DNA of 64,000 nucleotides from an uncultured beta proteobacterium (GCA_903886975.1 CAISOB010000026.1:1-64000), one strand, 5' to 3'; counted from the stretch's first letter, positions 45,990 to 57,586 are shown. Translations and numbers: made by a program. The notes: generated by a model not told the origin, from the letters alone.

Positions 45990-46256
45990 ATTATTGGCGG
46001 CATGCGGCATCTGCAACACGTCGCCCGGTCGGCGCCATGCCGTTCAGATGCCGATTGCTCGCTGAAGACCTGCAATTTCGTGGCCGGCGTGATGCCGCCG
46101 GTCTGACTCATCTGCATACGGATGAAATCGACCAACCGTTCGTCGATGAGAAACTTGCATCCCGGGGAATTATTGAGGAGTTTGCTTCAGGCGAGCGGAA
46201 TGCTCTTCGCGCGCAGTCGACGAATCCATTTGCCGTCTTCGAGCGAATTCGCGTCT
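45990..46256 (-). pseudogene. Decayed manD paralogue fragment
   Basis: The sequence closely follows the manD gene at 39755-40030, e.g. GTGGCCGGCGTGATGCCGCC against CTGGCCGGCGTGATGCCGCC, and both share CGACGAATCCAT, TCTTCGCGCG and TCGCCCGG anchors in the same order and spacing. It corresponds to ManD residues about 233-325, on the minus strand, with no start, stop or intact frame. The ends fade into unrelated DNA. It marks a lost second dehydratase beside the TRAP operon. Confidence 0.8.
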
Positions 46257-46320
46257 CAGCGCCGCGCCTCGATATCAGCGCGATAAGAATTCAAAGAGCT
46301 TGTTTTCGCAGCGTCCTTCG

Positions 46321-46632
46321 TCAGGCTGCGCCCACGCTCAACCCGCGGATATAGCGTTTGGAAATTTCGACTTTCGCTGTCGGCAGGTCAGGGCCCAAGC
46401 CGATACACGTCTCCGTGGGCTTCTCGCAATAAAGCCAGCACGGGTGGCCATCGAGGAAATCGATATTGAGGCAGCCCAGACGGCCGCTTTCATTGAAAAC
46501 TTTGGCGTCTCCGCTAAAGGTCAGAAGGGTCCTGTCGTCCTCGTCGCGCAGCTCGACCGAGTCGTGATCTGCGCTCATGACATGCCTAAAGCATTTATCG
46601 CCGACTGCGAAGACTTTGATTGTCGCTGACAT
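46321..46632 (-). CDS. Small protein of unknown function
   Basis: 103 residues, not recognised. An excellent Shine-Dalgarno (AAAGGAG, 5-nt spacer) precedes the ATG, and composition is protein-like: MSATIKVFAVGDKCFRHVMS, acidic VELRDEDDRTLLTF, and two Cys in PCWLYCEKPTETC. No signal peptide or membrane segment. It could be a beta-rich single-domain protein. It is divergent from the hybrid kinase with 475 bp between. Confidence 0.65.
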   Translation of the reverse strand: MSATIKVFAVGDKCFRHVMSADHDSVELRDEDDRTLLTFSGDAKVFNESGRLGCLNIDFLDGHPCWLYCEKPTETCIGLGPDLPTAKVEISKRYIRGLSVGAA

Positions 46633-47107
46633 GTCTGCTCCTTTATTCCAACGACGCCATGCTTCCTATAACGGCGGATCAGCACGTGCGCTTGACATCG
46701 TTGTTGTAAGCACTCGTTTCCATTTGTAAGCGCTTCCGAATTCTTGCGTCGCGCGGTCCAAAAAAATGGCTTCCCGTGTCCAATTCCAAGCATGTATCGT
46801 GCCGGTACCGCGGACAAAGCAACTCCTCGATGTTGTGAAGAAGCAAGGCAAGCTTGCGCGGGCGAGGGGCGGCGATCCGCGTTTGAAAGGTCGGAATTGC
46901 CGATTTGAAGCGCGCTGCCGTGCGGCACAGGTGATCACGGCATCATCGGCCTCGGCTCGCCTGCAGTGCTGCGCCGCCAGTAGCCGGCGGAACTTGCCAG
47001 AGGCATATTCAGCGGTTATGCTGTGTGTGAAACTCCGCCAAGTGAGCGGTGATGCCTTGGGCCTGCGCGTGTGGCCTCTGGGCGAAGGTGAAACCGGGGG
47101 CTTCGTA
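46633..47107. promoter_or_regulatory. Divergent control region with direct repeat
   Basis: TTGTAAGC occurs at 46704-46711 and 46724-46731, exactly 20 bp apart (two helical turns), a spacing typical of dimeric activators binding one face. TTGACA at 46692-46697 could be a -35 box without a good -10. An open frame runs on from 46766 into the kinase gene but its residues are not protein-like, so I treat 46766-47107 as leader. Confidence 0.35.
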
Positions 47108-50100
47108 ATGGAGACACGGAGGGATGCCGACGCGCCGGGGCTGATCGCCAGCCGGCTCGATTCGACACGCCTGCGCCTGCTGGCGGTCGTCGGCGTCATG
47201 GTCATCGTGTGGGGCCTTTGTCTGCCCGGCTTGTGGGTCATGCGCGGTGAACTCGAAGCGAGCATTGCGGAGACGCAACTGGCGACCGTACGGCAACTCG
47301 CCGACGAACTCGACCGCAAACTGCGCGACCGGATCGACGGCCTCGTCGGCGTTGCCGGAAGAATCGACACGCAGCGCATCGGCGATGCTGCCTATCTGAA
47401 CGACTTTCTCGCGGCGCGCTATATCCTGCAGCAGGAGTTTTCCGGCGGCACCGCGATCGTTGGACTCGATGGTTACACGATAGCCGACCAACCGGCGGTG
47501 CCGGAGCGCAAGGGCGTTTATATCGGCGACCGCGATTATTTTCGCGCGGTCGTGGCAAAGCGCCAGCCCTACATCAGCAAACCGGCGATTGGCCGCGCCT
47601 TGAAACGGCCCGCGCTGTTCATCGGCGTGCCGGTGTTCGATCGCGGCGGCGAAGTCAGGGCCGTGCTGCTCGGCATCGTCGATTTGACCGGCCCCAATGT
47701 TCTCGGGCAACTCGGCGCGACCGGACGCATTGGCATGGCGGAAGTCTTTCTGATGTCGCTCAAGGACGATCTGTTCATCGTCGCCCCGGACAGCAGTCGC
47801 GTGCTGAGCGCCTTGCCCAAGCCCGGCGTCAGTGCGATCAACGACAGACTGCAGGCGGGATTCGAAGGTTCGGCGGTGGCTGTCAGCTCGGAAGGCACCG
47901 AAAAGCTCTTTTCCATTCAGCGGCTGCCGACAACCGGCTGGCTGCTCGAACTCGCCGTCCCGACCGAGGTGGTGTTCAAGCCGGTACAGCGCATGCAGGC
48001 CATCATCCTGCTCAGCGGCGTCGTGCTCACGGTGCTTGGGCTATTGCTCGTCCATTATGTGTGGCTGCGTTTCTTCGTGCCGCTACGCGCGGCAACGGCG
48101 AAGCTCGAGGCGATGAGCAACGACGATGAAACGCAGCGGCACTTGGCCGAGCAAGGCGGGCCCGAAGTGCGCAGCCTGTGCGCCAGCGTCAATCGGCTGT
48201 TTGCGCGCATCGAGGCGCAGGAAGCCTTGCTCGCGGTCGTCGTCGACAGCACCAGCCATCTAATCTGGTCGGTCGACGCGATTTCCTTCGGCCTGATGAC
48301 ATTCAATGCCGGGCTGCGCGATTATTTCTTTGGCGCATCCGGCCTGCGCATCGCCAAAGGCATGCGCCCCGAAGATATGCTGCCGGCGGAATATGCCGCC
48401 GACTGGCACCGGTTTTACGAGCGGGCGCTGAGCGAAGCGCCGTACTCGGCCGACTATCGCGCTTGGCGGGGCGAGTTGCTGCTGCGCCTTAATTTTCACC
48501 TGCTTTACCTCGGCGGCAAGGTCATCGGCATTTCCGTTTTCGCCGAAGACATCACCGAACGCCACCGCCACGCCGAGGAACTGGCGCGTCACCGCAACAA
48601 TCTGGAAGCGATGGTGGCCACCCGCACCAGCGAGCTGCAAAACGCGCTGGCCGAAAGCGCCGGGCTGCTGGCCTCGCTGCGCAAGAGCGAGGCGCTTTAC
48701 CGCGCCATCGGCGAGAGCATAGCCTACGGGGTCTGGATGTGCGAGCCGGACGGGCGCAACAGCTATGCCAGCGAGAGTTTTCTCAGGATGGTCGGCCTGA
48801 CGCAGCAGCAATGCTCCGACTTCGGCTGGGGCGAGGTGCTGCATCCTGACGATGCCGCGGCGACCATCGCCGCCTGGCAGGAATGCGTGAAGAGCGGCGG
48901 CAACTGGAACCGCGAGCACCGCTTCCGCGGCGTCGACGGCGTCTGGCATCATGTGCTGGCGCGCGGCGTGCCGGTCCGGGACGAGCACGGCAAGATCAGT
49001 TGCTGGGCGGGGATCAATCTCGATATCACCGATCTCAAGCGGGCGGAAGAAGACCTGCGTGTCGCCAAGGAAATCGCCGAGCACGCCAACGAAGCCAAGT
49101 CGCGTTTTCTCGCCGCGGCCAGCCACGATCTGCGCCAGCCGCTGTCGGCGCTCGGCATCTATGCCAGGGTCCTGTTCGAAAAGGTTGCTCCGTCCGATCA
49201 GATGATCGTGACGCGAATGACCGAATGCGTGGGCGGCTTGAGCCGCCTGCTCAGCGACCTCCTGGATTTGAGCAAGCTGTCGGCCGGCGTGGTCACGGCC
49301 AGGTCTGAAGATTTTGCTGTCGCCGGCCTGCTTGACAATCTGCGTTCCATCCACGGTCCGGTCGCCGAAGCCAAAGGACTGCGCCTGCGCTGTGTCCCGG
49401 CCCGCCTGACCGGCCGCACCGACTCGGTGCTGCTGCAACGCATCGTCGGCAACTTCATCGACAATGCGCTGCGCTACACCGAACGCGGCGGCGTGGTCGT
49501 CGGTTGCCGGCGTCGCCACGGCAAGATATTCATCGAGGTCTGCGATAGCGGTCGCGGCGTTCCGGCCGACAAGACGAGCGAGATCTTCGAGGAGTTCCGG
49601 CAGCTCGGCGACAGCGCGCGCAACAGTGGCAGCGGCCTCGGACTGGCCATCGCCGCCCGCACGGCCGCCTTGCTCGGGCTCGAAATCCAGGTCCGCTCGC
49701 GGCTCGGACAGGGTTCGGTCTTCGCCGTCGAGATGCCGTCCGGAACCGGCCAGGTGTTGCCGGTCTCGCCGGCCCTCGCCACGGTGTTTCGTCCGCTGCG
49801 CATCGCGCTGGTCGAGGATAACCGCCTGGTGCGCGAGGCGATCGAAACGGCGCTGCGCGAAGCCGGCCATCAGCTGATCAGCGCGGCCAGCGGCGACGAG
49901 CTGCTCGCCACGCTCGGCGCATTGGCGCCGGATGCCCTGGTGACCGACTACCGGCTGGCCAAGGGCAGCACCGGCTTCGAGGTGATCTCCGCGCTGCGCG
50001 CCAAATTCGGCCGCGACGTCGCGGCCGTCATCATCAGCGGCGACACCGATCCGGCGCTGCTGCGCGACATGGCCCTGCGCGGTATCGTCGTGCTGCACAA

Positions 50101-50173
50101 GCCGCTGGACCTCGACCAGCTGCAGGCCCACCTTGCGGACGTGATCAGTCCGGTGGCCGCGACCAGTAGCTAG
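47108..50173 (+). CDS. Hybrid sensor histidine kinase with Cache, HAMP, two PAS and receiver domains
   Basis: 1021 residues from the ATG at 47108. Membrane helix (about 22-46), periplasmic dCache-like sensor (to about 290; GVYIGDRDYFRAVVAKRQPY), second helix (about 297-320), HAMP, two PAS domains (about 373-500 and 530-650), HisKA with phospho-His in ASHDLRQPLSAL (near 673), ATPase boxes NFIDNALRYTERGG, DSGRGVPADKTSEIF and GSGLGLAI, and a C-terminal receiver with phospho-Asp in LVTDYRL (near 946). No separate response regulator adjoins. It lies upstream of an ABC importer and may sense the same ligand. Confidence 0.93.
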   Translation: METRRDADAPGLIASRLDSTRLRLLAVVGVMVIVWGLCLPGLWVMRGELEASIAETQLATVRQLADELDRKLRDRIDGLVGVAGRIDTQRIGDAAYLNDFLAARYILQQEFSGGTAIVGLDGYTIADQPAVPERKGVYIGDRDYFRAVVAKRQPYISKPAIGRALKRPALFIGVPVFDRGGEVRAVLLGIVDLTGPNVLGQLGATGRIGMAEVFLMSLKDDLFIVAPDSSRVLSALPKPGVSAINDRLQAGFEGSAVAVSSEGTEKLFSIQRLPTTGWLLELAVPTEVVFKPVQRMQAIILLSGVVLTVLGLLLVHYVWLRFFVPLRAATAKLEAMSNDDETQRHLAEQGGPEVRSLCASVNRLFARIEAQEALLAVVVDSTSHLIWSVDAISFGLMTFNAGLRDYFFGASGLRIAKGMRPEDMLPAEYAADWHRFYERALSEAPYSADYRAWRGELLLRLNFHLLYLGGKVIGISVFAEDITERHRHAEELARHRNNLEAMVATRTSELQNALAESAGLLASLRKSEALYRAIGESIAYGVWMCEPDGRNSYASESFLRMVGLTQQQCSDFGWGEVLHPDDAAATIAAWQECVKSGGNWNREHRFRGVDGVWHHVLARGVPVRDEHGKISCWAGINLDITDLKRAEEDLRVAKEIAEHANEAKSRFLAAASHDLRQPLSALGIYARVLFEKVAPSDQMIVTRMTECVGGLSRLLSDLLDLSKLSAGVVTARSEDFAVAGLLDNLRSIHGPVAEAKGLRLRCVPARLTGRTDSVLLQRIVGNFIDNALRYTERGGVVVGCRRRHGKIFIEVCDSGRGVPADKTSEIFEEFRQLGDSARNSGSGLGLAIAARTAALLGLEIQVRSRLGQGSVFAVEMPSGTGQVLPVSPALATVFRPLRIALVEDNRLVREAIETALREAGHQLISAASGDELLATLGALAPDALVTDYRLAKGSTGFEVISALRAKFGRDVAAVIISGDTDPALLRDMALRGIVVLHKPLDLDQLQAHLADVISPVAATSS

Positions 50174-50198
50174 GGAAGGGCTGATTAAGTGGAAATTC

Positions 50199-50267
50199 GT
50201 CATTCCGGCGAAAGCCGGAATCCAGTAGAGGCGACGAACTGGACACCGGCCTTCGCCGGTGTGGCGA
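50199..50267. repeat. Paired-hairpin extragenic repeat, copy C
   Basis: ATTCCGGCGAAAGCCGGAAT (50202-50221) and ACACCGGCCTTCGCCGGTGT (50243-50262), 25 bp past the kinase stop. The remaining stretch to 50494 has no gene that I can support. Confidence 0.8.
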
Positions 50268-50494
50268 GTTAATCAGTGTTTCCCTCGCGCCTGTTCTAAC
50301 CGGAACCCCGAGCGGCCCTCGCCTGGGGTGAAGGGCAGCCGATCGATCAGCACAGATCGATTGGCGCAATATTCTGCCTGCGCTCTCGGTGGTGTATGCT
50401 GGCGGACGTGCCATTTTCATAACGGCCCTGGCAAAGGGCAGCGCGGAAAAAAATCAATCCGCTCGCCCGCGGCGACCGGACTCGGAGCAGGTCA

Positions 50495-51574
50495 ATGGCG
50501 TCAATCAGCATCGAAGGCATCAAGAAGGCGTTCGCCGGCAACATCGTCCTGGACAAGCTGTCGCTGCACATTCCCGACGGCGCGTTCTATACCCTGCTCG
50601 GCCCGAGCGGTTGCGGCAAGACCGCGCTTCTGCGCTGCATCGCCGGCTTCTACGCAGCCGATGCCGGCCGCCTGCTCTTCGATGCCGACGACATGACGCA
50701 CGTGCCGACCCACCATCGCGACATCGGCATGGTCTTTCAGGACTACGCACTGTTCCCCGACAAGACGGCCTTCGACAACGTCGCTTACGGGCTGCGCGCC
50801 CGGGGTGTCACGCGCGCGGCGATCCGGCAGCGCGTCGACGCCGCGCTCGACAGCGTCGGCCTGCTCGATCTTGCCGCGCGCTATCCGGCGCAGATGAGCG
50901 GCGGCCAGCGCCAGCGCGTCGCGCTGGCCCGCGCGCTGGTGATCCGGCCGCGCGTGCTGCTGATGGACGAGCCGCTCTCCAACCTCGACGCCAAGATGCG
51001 CATGCAGATGCGCGACGTGATTCTCGATCTGGTGCAGGAAGCGCGCATCACCACGGTCTTCGTCACGCACGACCAGGAAGAGGCGCTGGCCATGTCGGAC
51101 AAGGTGGCGATCATGGACCAGGGCCGCATCGCGCAGATCGGCACGCCCGAGGAACTTTACGGCACGCCGGCCAGCGCTTACGTCGCCGATTTCATCGGCT
51201 CGGCCAATATCATTCCGGTATCGCTCGAGCCGGCGGCGGAAGCTGCGGCGACGCGGCGTTACCAGCTGAGCGGCCGCGTGCTGGACGGCACGGCGGGCGC
51301 CGCCCTCGTCGACGGGAAAAATGCGATTCTGATCGCGCGCCCGGAAGAACTGACCCTCGCCGCGGCGATGCCGCGCATCGCCAATGCCGTTCCCGGCGCG
51401 GTGCTGCGCCGCCAGTACCTCGGTTTCAAGACCGCTTACCGCATCCAGTTGGACGACGGCCCGGAGATCCACGTCGATCTGGGTGCCGGCAACCGGCATG
51501 CCGATTTTCATCCGGGCGATGCCGTTCAGGTCGTGCTGCCGCCCGGCAGCCGGCTGATCCGGGGGCCGCGGTGA
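50495..51574 (+). CDS. ABC transporter ATP-binding protein (PotA/FbpC type)
   Basis: 359 residues. Walker A GPSGCGKTALL, signature MSGGQRQRVALARAL, Walker B VLLMDEPLSNLDAKMRM, switch His in VFVTHDQEEAL. Residues from about 240 form a TOBE regulatory domain. The pattern is that of importers for iron(III), polyamine, sulfate or phosphonates. The stop overlaps the GTG start of the permease by 4 nt. The order ATPase-permease-binding protein is the reverse of the usual afu/fbp layout. Confidence 0.92.
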   Translation: MASISIEGIKKAFAGNIVLDKLSLHIPDGAFYTLLGPSGCGKTALLRCIAGFYAADAGRLLFDADDMTHVPTHHRDIGMVFQDYALFPDKTAFDNVAYGLRARGVTRAAIRQRVDAALDSVGLLDLAARYPAQMSGGQRQRVALARALVIRPRVLLMDEPLSNLDAKMRMQMRDVILDLVQEARITTVFVTHDQEEALAMSDKVAIMDQGRIAQIGTPEELYGTPASAYVADFIGSANIIPVSLEPAAEAAATRRYQLSGRVLDGTAGAALVDGKNAILIARPEELTLAAAMPRIANAVPGAVLRRQYLGFKTAYRIQLDDGPEIHVDLGAGNRHADFHPGDAVQVVLPPGSRLIRGPR

Positions 51575-53226
51575 ACTTCTTTCAGCGCAAATGGTGGCCG
51601 TGGGGCGTGCTGACGGTGCTGTGCCTGATCATCCTGAGCTTCTTCGTGCTCTATCCGCTCGTCGTGCTGTTCAACAACAGCGTGCGCGACGAGAGCGGCG
51701 CGCTGTCCTTTGCCGGTTTCGCGCAGCTCCTGCACGACAGCCAGTTCCTGCTGGCGCTGCGCAACACCCTGGTGCTCGGCGTATGCGTCACGCTGCTGTC
51801 GACGGCGATCGGCGTGCCGCTCGCCTACATGGTCGCGCGCTACGAGTTTCCGCTGAAGAACATCGTCGCCGTGCTGCCGGTGGTGACCATCGTCATCCCG
51901 GAAGTCATCGTCGGCCAGTCCTGGCTGCTGCTGCTCGGCAACAACGGCCTGCTGACCAATCTGCTTGGATATGTCGGCATCGAGCTGCCGTCCTTCTACG
52001 GCTGGACCGGCCTGATCTTCTCGATGACACTGGTTTATTACACCTATATCTACCTCGGCGTCCTCGCGGCGCTGCAGGGTTTCGACGGCCAGCTCGAGGA
52101 GGCGGGCCTGAGCCTCGGCACCTCGCCGCTCACCACGCGGCTGCGCGTGCTCCTGCCGCTGATGCTGCCGGCCGTGGCGGTCAATGCGCTTGTCGTCTTT
52201 TCGCTGGTGGTCGGCAATTTCGTCCTGGCCACCTTGCTCGGCAGCCGCGTGCCGCTGCTCTCGGTGATGACCTACAACGCCTTCGTCAATGAAATGGGCG
52301 GCTCGCCGCTCTTGCAAAGCGCGATGTCGGTGATCTCGATCATCATCGTCGGCATCGTCCTCTTCCTGCAAAAGCGCGTCGTCGAGCGCAAGCTCTACGC
52401 GATGACCGCCGGCCGCGCGCCGCGGCCGACCGGCGTGCGCTCGGGCGCCGCGCTGCTGTTTACCGGCAGCGTCGGCCTCATCATGTTGTTCTCGCTGTTG
52501 CCGCTGCTCATCGTTTTCGTCGCCGCGTTCACCGAGACCAGCGGGCCGGTGATGCGCTGGGGCAGCTGGTCGCTCGCAAGCTTTACGCGCATCCTGCACA
52601 GCGCCCCCGGGCCGGTCATCAACTCGCTCGAGTTCGCTTCGCTGGCGACGCTCGCGGGCGTCGTTTTCGCCGTCCTCGGCAGCTATCTGATCATCAAGAA
52701 GCGCAATGCGCTGACCCACCTTCTCGATTACATCGTCATCCTGCCGCTGACCATTTCGGGCACGGTGATGGGCATCGCGCTGGTGCAGACCTTCAATACC
52801 GGCTGGCTGGTGCTGGCCGGGACGAGCAGCATCATGGTTCTCTGCTACGCGGTGCGGCGCCTGCCGTTCGCCGTGCGCAACGCGGCCTCGACGCTGTTCA
52901 ACATTCCCGATTCGCTCGAGGAAGCGTCGATCAGCCTCGGCGTCTCGCCGCTGATGTCTTTCTTCAAGGTGATCCTGCCGGCGATGAAAGCGTCGATCAT
53001 TTCGGCGGCGATCCTGATGTGGGTCACGACGATCTCCGAGCTCGCCGCGACCATCGTCGTCTACACCGGCGGACTCGAGACGATGCCGATCGCCATTTTC
53101 CGCCAGGTCGACGGCGGCCGGCTCGGCCTCGCTTCGGCCTACGGCGCGGCGCTGATCACGGCGATCCTGCTGCCGATCATCGCGTCGATCAAACTGTTCG
53201 ATATCAAGCTTTTTTCCACTCGCTAG
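51571..53226 (+). CDS. ABC transporter permease, two-domain (FbpB/AfuB type)
   Basis: 551 residues from a GTG at 51571. Two repeated permease halves, each with the EAA-type loop: first EEAGLSLGTSPLTTRLRVLLP, read as EEAGLSLGTSPLTT, and second EEASISLGVSPLMSFFKVILP, read as EEASISLGVSPLMSF. About 12 membrane helices. Such tandem permeases serve ferric-ion and 2-aminoethylphosphonate importers. A second, longer in-frame start at 50389 would overlap the ATPase gene and is rejected. Confidence 0.92.
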   Translation: MNFFQRKWWPWGVLTVLCLIILSFFVLYPLVVLFNNSVRDESGALSFAGFAQLLHDSQFLLALRNTLVLGVCVTLLSTAIGVPLAYMVARYEFPLKNIVAVLPVVTIVIPEVIVGQSWLLLLGNNGLLTNLLGYVGIELPSFYGWTGLIFSMTLVYYTYIYLGVLAALQGFDGQLEEAGLSLGTSPLTTRLRVLLPLMLPAVAVNALVVFSLVVGNFVLATLLGSRVPLLSVMTYNAFVNEMGGSPLLQSAMSVISIIIVGIVLFLQKRVVERKLYAMTAGRAPRPTGVRSGAALLFTGSVGLIMLFSLLPLLIVFVAAFTETSGPVMRWGSWSLASFTRILHSAPGPVINSLEFASLATLAGVVFAVLGSYLIIKKRNALTHLLDYIVILPLTISGTVMGIALVQTFNTGWLVLAGTSSIMVLCYAVRRLPFAVRNAASTLFNIPDSLEEASISLGVSPLMSFFKVILPAMKASIISAAILMWVTTISELAATIVVYTGGLETMPIAIFRQVDGGRLGLASAYGAALITAILLPIIASIKLFDIKLFSTR

Positions 53227-53249
53227 GAGCTGTCGATCAACCCCGAGCA

Positions 53250-53315
53250 CGTCATTCCGGCGCAAGCCGGAATCCAGAAAAGGCGCTGGACACCGGCTTT
53301 CGCCGGTGTGACGAC
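53250..53315. repeat. Paired-hairpin extragenic repeat, copy D
   Basis: ATTCCGGCGCAAGCCGGAAT (53254-53273) and ACACCGGCTTTCGCCGGTGT (53290-53309). It sits inside the importer operon, between the permease stop and the binding protein gene, and could set differential expression of the two. Confidence 0.8.
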
Positions 53316-53355
53316 TTATATAGAATTTTTCTAATTTCTCTCCGAAAGGCCCATC

Positions 53356-54342
53356 ATGAAAACAAACGCCCTGCCGCGCCTTGCGGCAAGTCTTGCCTTC
53401 GCTTTGGCAGTGCCGCTGGCGCAGGCGCAGACCGTCGTCCTTTATTCGTCGAATAATACCGAGACCATCGACATCGCCGTCGATGTGGCGAAGAAGATCG
53501 CGCCCAAGCTCACCGTGCAGCAGGTCACCGGCGGCACCGGCGCGCTGATGAAGCGCATCCAGGCGGAAAGCGCGAATCCGCGCGGCGACATCCTGTGGAG
53601 CGGCGGCTTCGGCACGCTCGGCGCCTACAAGGAGTACATGGCGCCGTACAAGTCGCCCGACAGCGCGGCGATCCCGGCCGAGTTCCGCGGCCCGGGCGAC
53701 CTGTGGGTCGGGACCAATGTGCACTTGATGGTGCTGATGGTCAATGAAAAGCAGCTCAAGGGCCTGGCCGCGCCGAAGACCTGGTCCGACCTGATGAAGC
53801 CCGAATGGAAAGGCAAGTTCGCCATCACCGATCCGAGCAAGAGCGCGACGGCTTACCTCCTGGTCTATGGCCTGCTCAAGCAGTTCGGTCGCGACGGACT
53901 CGAGAAGATCGCCGCCAACGCGGTGGTCACCTCGTCGTCGGGAACGACCTACAAGGGCACGGCGATGGGCGAGTACGCGGTCGGCCTGACGATCGAATAC
54001 GCGGCGCAGGAGTATGTCGCCGGCGGCCAGAAGGAAATCAAGCTGGTCTATCCGTCCGAGGGCAGCTATCTCGCGCCGGAAGGCATGTTCATCCTGAAAG
54101 GCGCGAAGAACCTCGACGCGGCGAAGACCTTCTACAACATCCTGCTCAGCAAGGAGACGCAACAGGAATTGCTGGTCAAGGCCTTCCGTCGGCCGACCCG
54201 AACCGACATCCCGGTCTCAAAACTGACCAGCTTGCCGGATTTGAAGAGCGTCAAGATCTTCCCGCTCGACCAGGCAGCGGCGTCGGCCGAATACGAGCAG
54301 TTGATCAGCTTGTGGAATCTTGCCGTCAGCAAGGCCCACTGA
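53356..54342 (+). CDS. ABC transporter extracellular substrate-binding protein (family 1)
   Basis: 328 residues with a signal peptide ending AQA-Q. TVVLYSSNNTETIDIAVDVA opens the mature part, and GDILWSGGFGTLGAYKEYMAPY and PEWKGKFAITDPSKSATAYL follow, as in AfuA/FbpA/PhnS-type proteins. The Tyr-Tyr pair that binds iron in FbpA is not seen, so the ligand may be a phosphonate, polyol phosphate or other anion instead. Third gene of the ABC operon; substrate unknown. Confidence 0.88.
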   Translation: MKTNALPRLAASLAFALAVPLAQAQTVVLYSSNNTETIDIAVDVAKKIAPKLTVQQVTGGTGALMKRIQAESANPRGDILWSGGFGTLGAYKEYMAPYKSPDSAAIPAEFRGPGDLWVGTNVHLMVLMVNEKQLKGLAAPKTWSDLMKPEWKGKFAITDPSKSATAYLLVYGLLKQFGRDGLEKIAANAVVTSSSGTTYKGTAMGEYAVGLTIEYAAQEYVAGGQKEIKLVYPSEGSYLAPEGMFILKGAKNLDAAKTFYNILLSKETQQELLVKAFRRPTRTDIPVSKLTSLPDLKSVKIFPLDQAAASAEYEQLISLWNLAVSKAH

Positions 54343-54353
54343 TTGCAAGCGCC

Positions 54354-55097
54354 GTGAATAATCGTCTCGGCAAGTGGCTGATCGTTTGCGGCCTGATGCT
54401 GCTGGCGGCGGCGCTGTGGAAGAAGACCGACTTGCCGGCGCCGCCGGCGCTGCAAGCCGAGCTCCTCGCTGAGCCGGTGCAGGTGGCGGTGTCGCGTCCG
54501 CCGCTACACGTCACTGTCGGTCAAATCGATTACACCGTTCAGCCCCTGTACACCTATGATCTTTACGGCATGGTCGTCAGCAAGCACAACGCCGACACCT
54601 GGTGGGACTACCTGCATAAAGAATGGAATGACAAGCTGAACATCACCGATCTTTGCGTGGTGTGGGGGAACAACGTTCGCAGCGGCGCTTACCAGGAGAT
54701 CAGTTTTACCAGCGGCCAGTTCACCTGCAACTTTCAAACTTCATCGAGCGAGGCCTGGGCCGCTTTCGATATCACGGCAATCTCGAATAATCATCTGCTC
54801 AGCGCCGATCCCGGCCTGGCCCGCAAGATGCGCGAGGTACGCATCGGCGACCAGATTCATTTCACCGGCTATCTCGCGGAATATTCGCACAATCATGGGA
54901 CACCATTCAAGCGCGGCACCAGCATCGTGCGCACCGATACCGGCAATGGTGCGTGCGAGACCGTTTATATCGATCGCTTCGAGGTGCTGCAACGCAGTGG
55001 CGGCAAGTGGTACGTCGGACAGTGGGTCGGCATCGGTCTTGTGCTGCTCGGTCTGATCGCCTGGTTCAGCCTGCCGGTGCGCCTGGATTCCAGGTGA
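54354..55097 (+). CDS. Membrane-anchored protein of unknown function
   Basis: 247 residues from a GTG at 54354, 11 bp after the binding protein stop. One membrane helix at each end (LIVCGLMLLAAALW near 10-25; VGIGLVLLGLIAWFSLPV near the C-terminus) frames a periplasmic or cytosolic domain rich in aromatic residues: YDLYGMVVSKHNADTWWDYL, ITDLCVVWGNNVRSGAY, HFTGYLAEYSH. Proteins with this DLCVVWG-type core occur in various proteobacteria, without known function. Probably part of the ABC operon, or a lone gene following it. Confidence 0.78.
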   Translation: MNNRLGKWLIVCGLMLLAAALWKKTDLPAPPALQAELLAEPVQVAVSRPPLHVTVGQIDYTVQPLYTYDLYGMVVSKHNADTWWDYLHKEWNDKLNITDLCVVWGNNVRSGAYQEISFTSGQFTCNFQTSSSEAWAAFDITAISNNHLLSADPGLARKMREVRIGDQIHFTGYLAEYSHNHGTPFKRGTSIVRTDTGNGACETVYIDRFEVLQRSGGKWYVGQWVGIGLVLLGLIAWFSLPVRLDSR

Positions 55098-55203
55098 TGG
55101 CTATCGATCGCGCCATGGCTCGGAGCGCACGAGAGACGCGTGGCCAGTATCGGCGAGCCACGCGCCCGGTCAGCGCCATGACATTGGATTAAATGACATG
55201 TAA

Positions 55204-57447
<2,244 letters not shown>

Positions 57448-57454
57448 TCGCCGG

Positions 57455-57580
57455 CGTCATTTCGGCGCAAGCCGGAATCCAGGGTCTTGAGGTACGCTCT
57501 GGGTCCCGGCTTGCGCCGGGACGACGGATCTTTGCACAGCTGTGCGGACTCGTCGTTCCGGCGCAAACCGGAATCCATCA
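57455..57580. repeat. Hairpin repeat, copy E (three arms)
   Basis: ATTTCGGCGCAAGCCGGAAT (57459-57478), GTCCCGGCTTGCGCCGGGAC (57503-57522) and GTTCCGGCGCAAACCGGAAT (57555-57574). It lies between the convergent katG and ferritin genes and may terminate both. The third arm is a half-element of the same family. Confidence 0.8.
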
Positions 57581-57586
57581 GGAGTC

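Noticed and set aside
46766..47107. N-terminal extension of the hybrid kinase
   Set aside because: Residues are Arg/Cys-rich and unlike a sensor; the ATG at 47108 begins just before the first membrane helix.
48260..50203. Minus-strand open frame of 647 codons
   Set aside because: Shadow of the hybrid kinase.
51526..54162. Very long minus-strand open frame (878 codons)
   Set aside because: Shadow of the ABC permease and binding protein genes, which have clear domains in the other strand.
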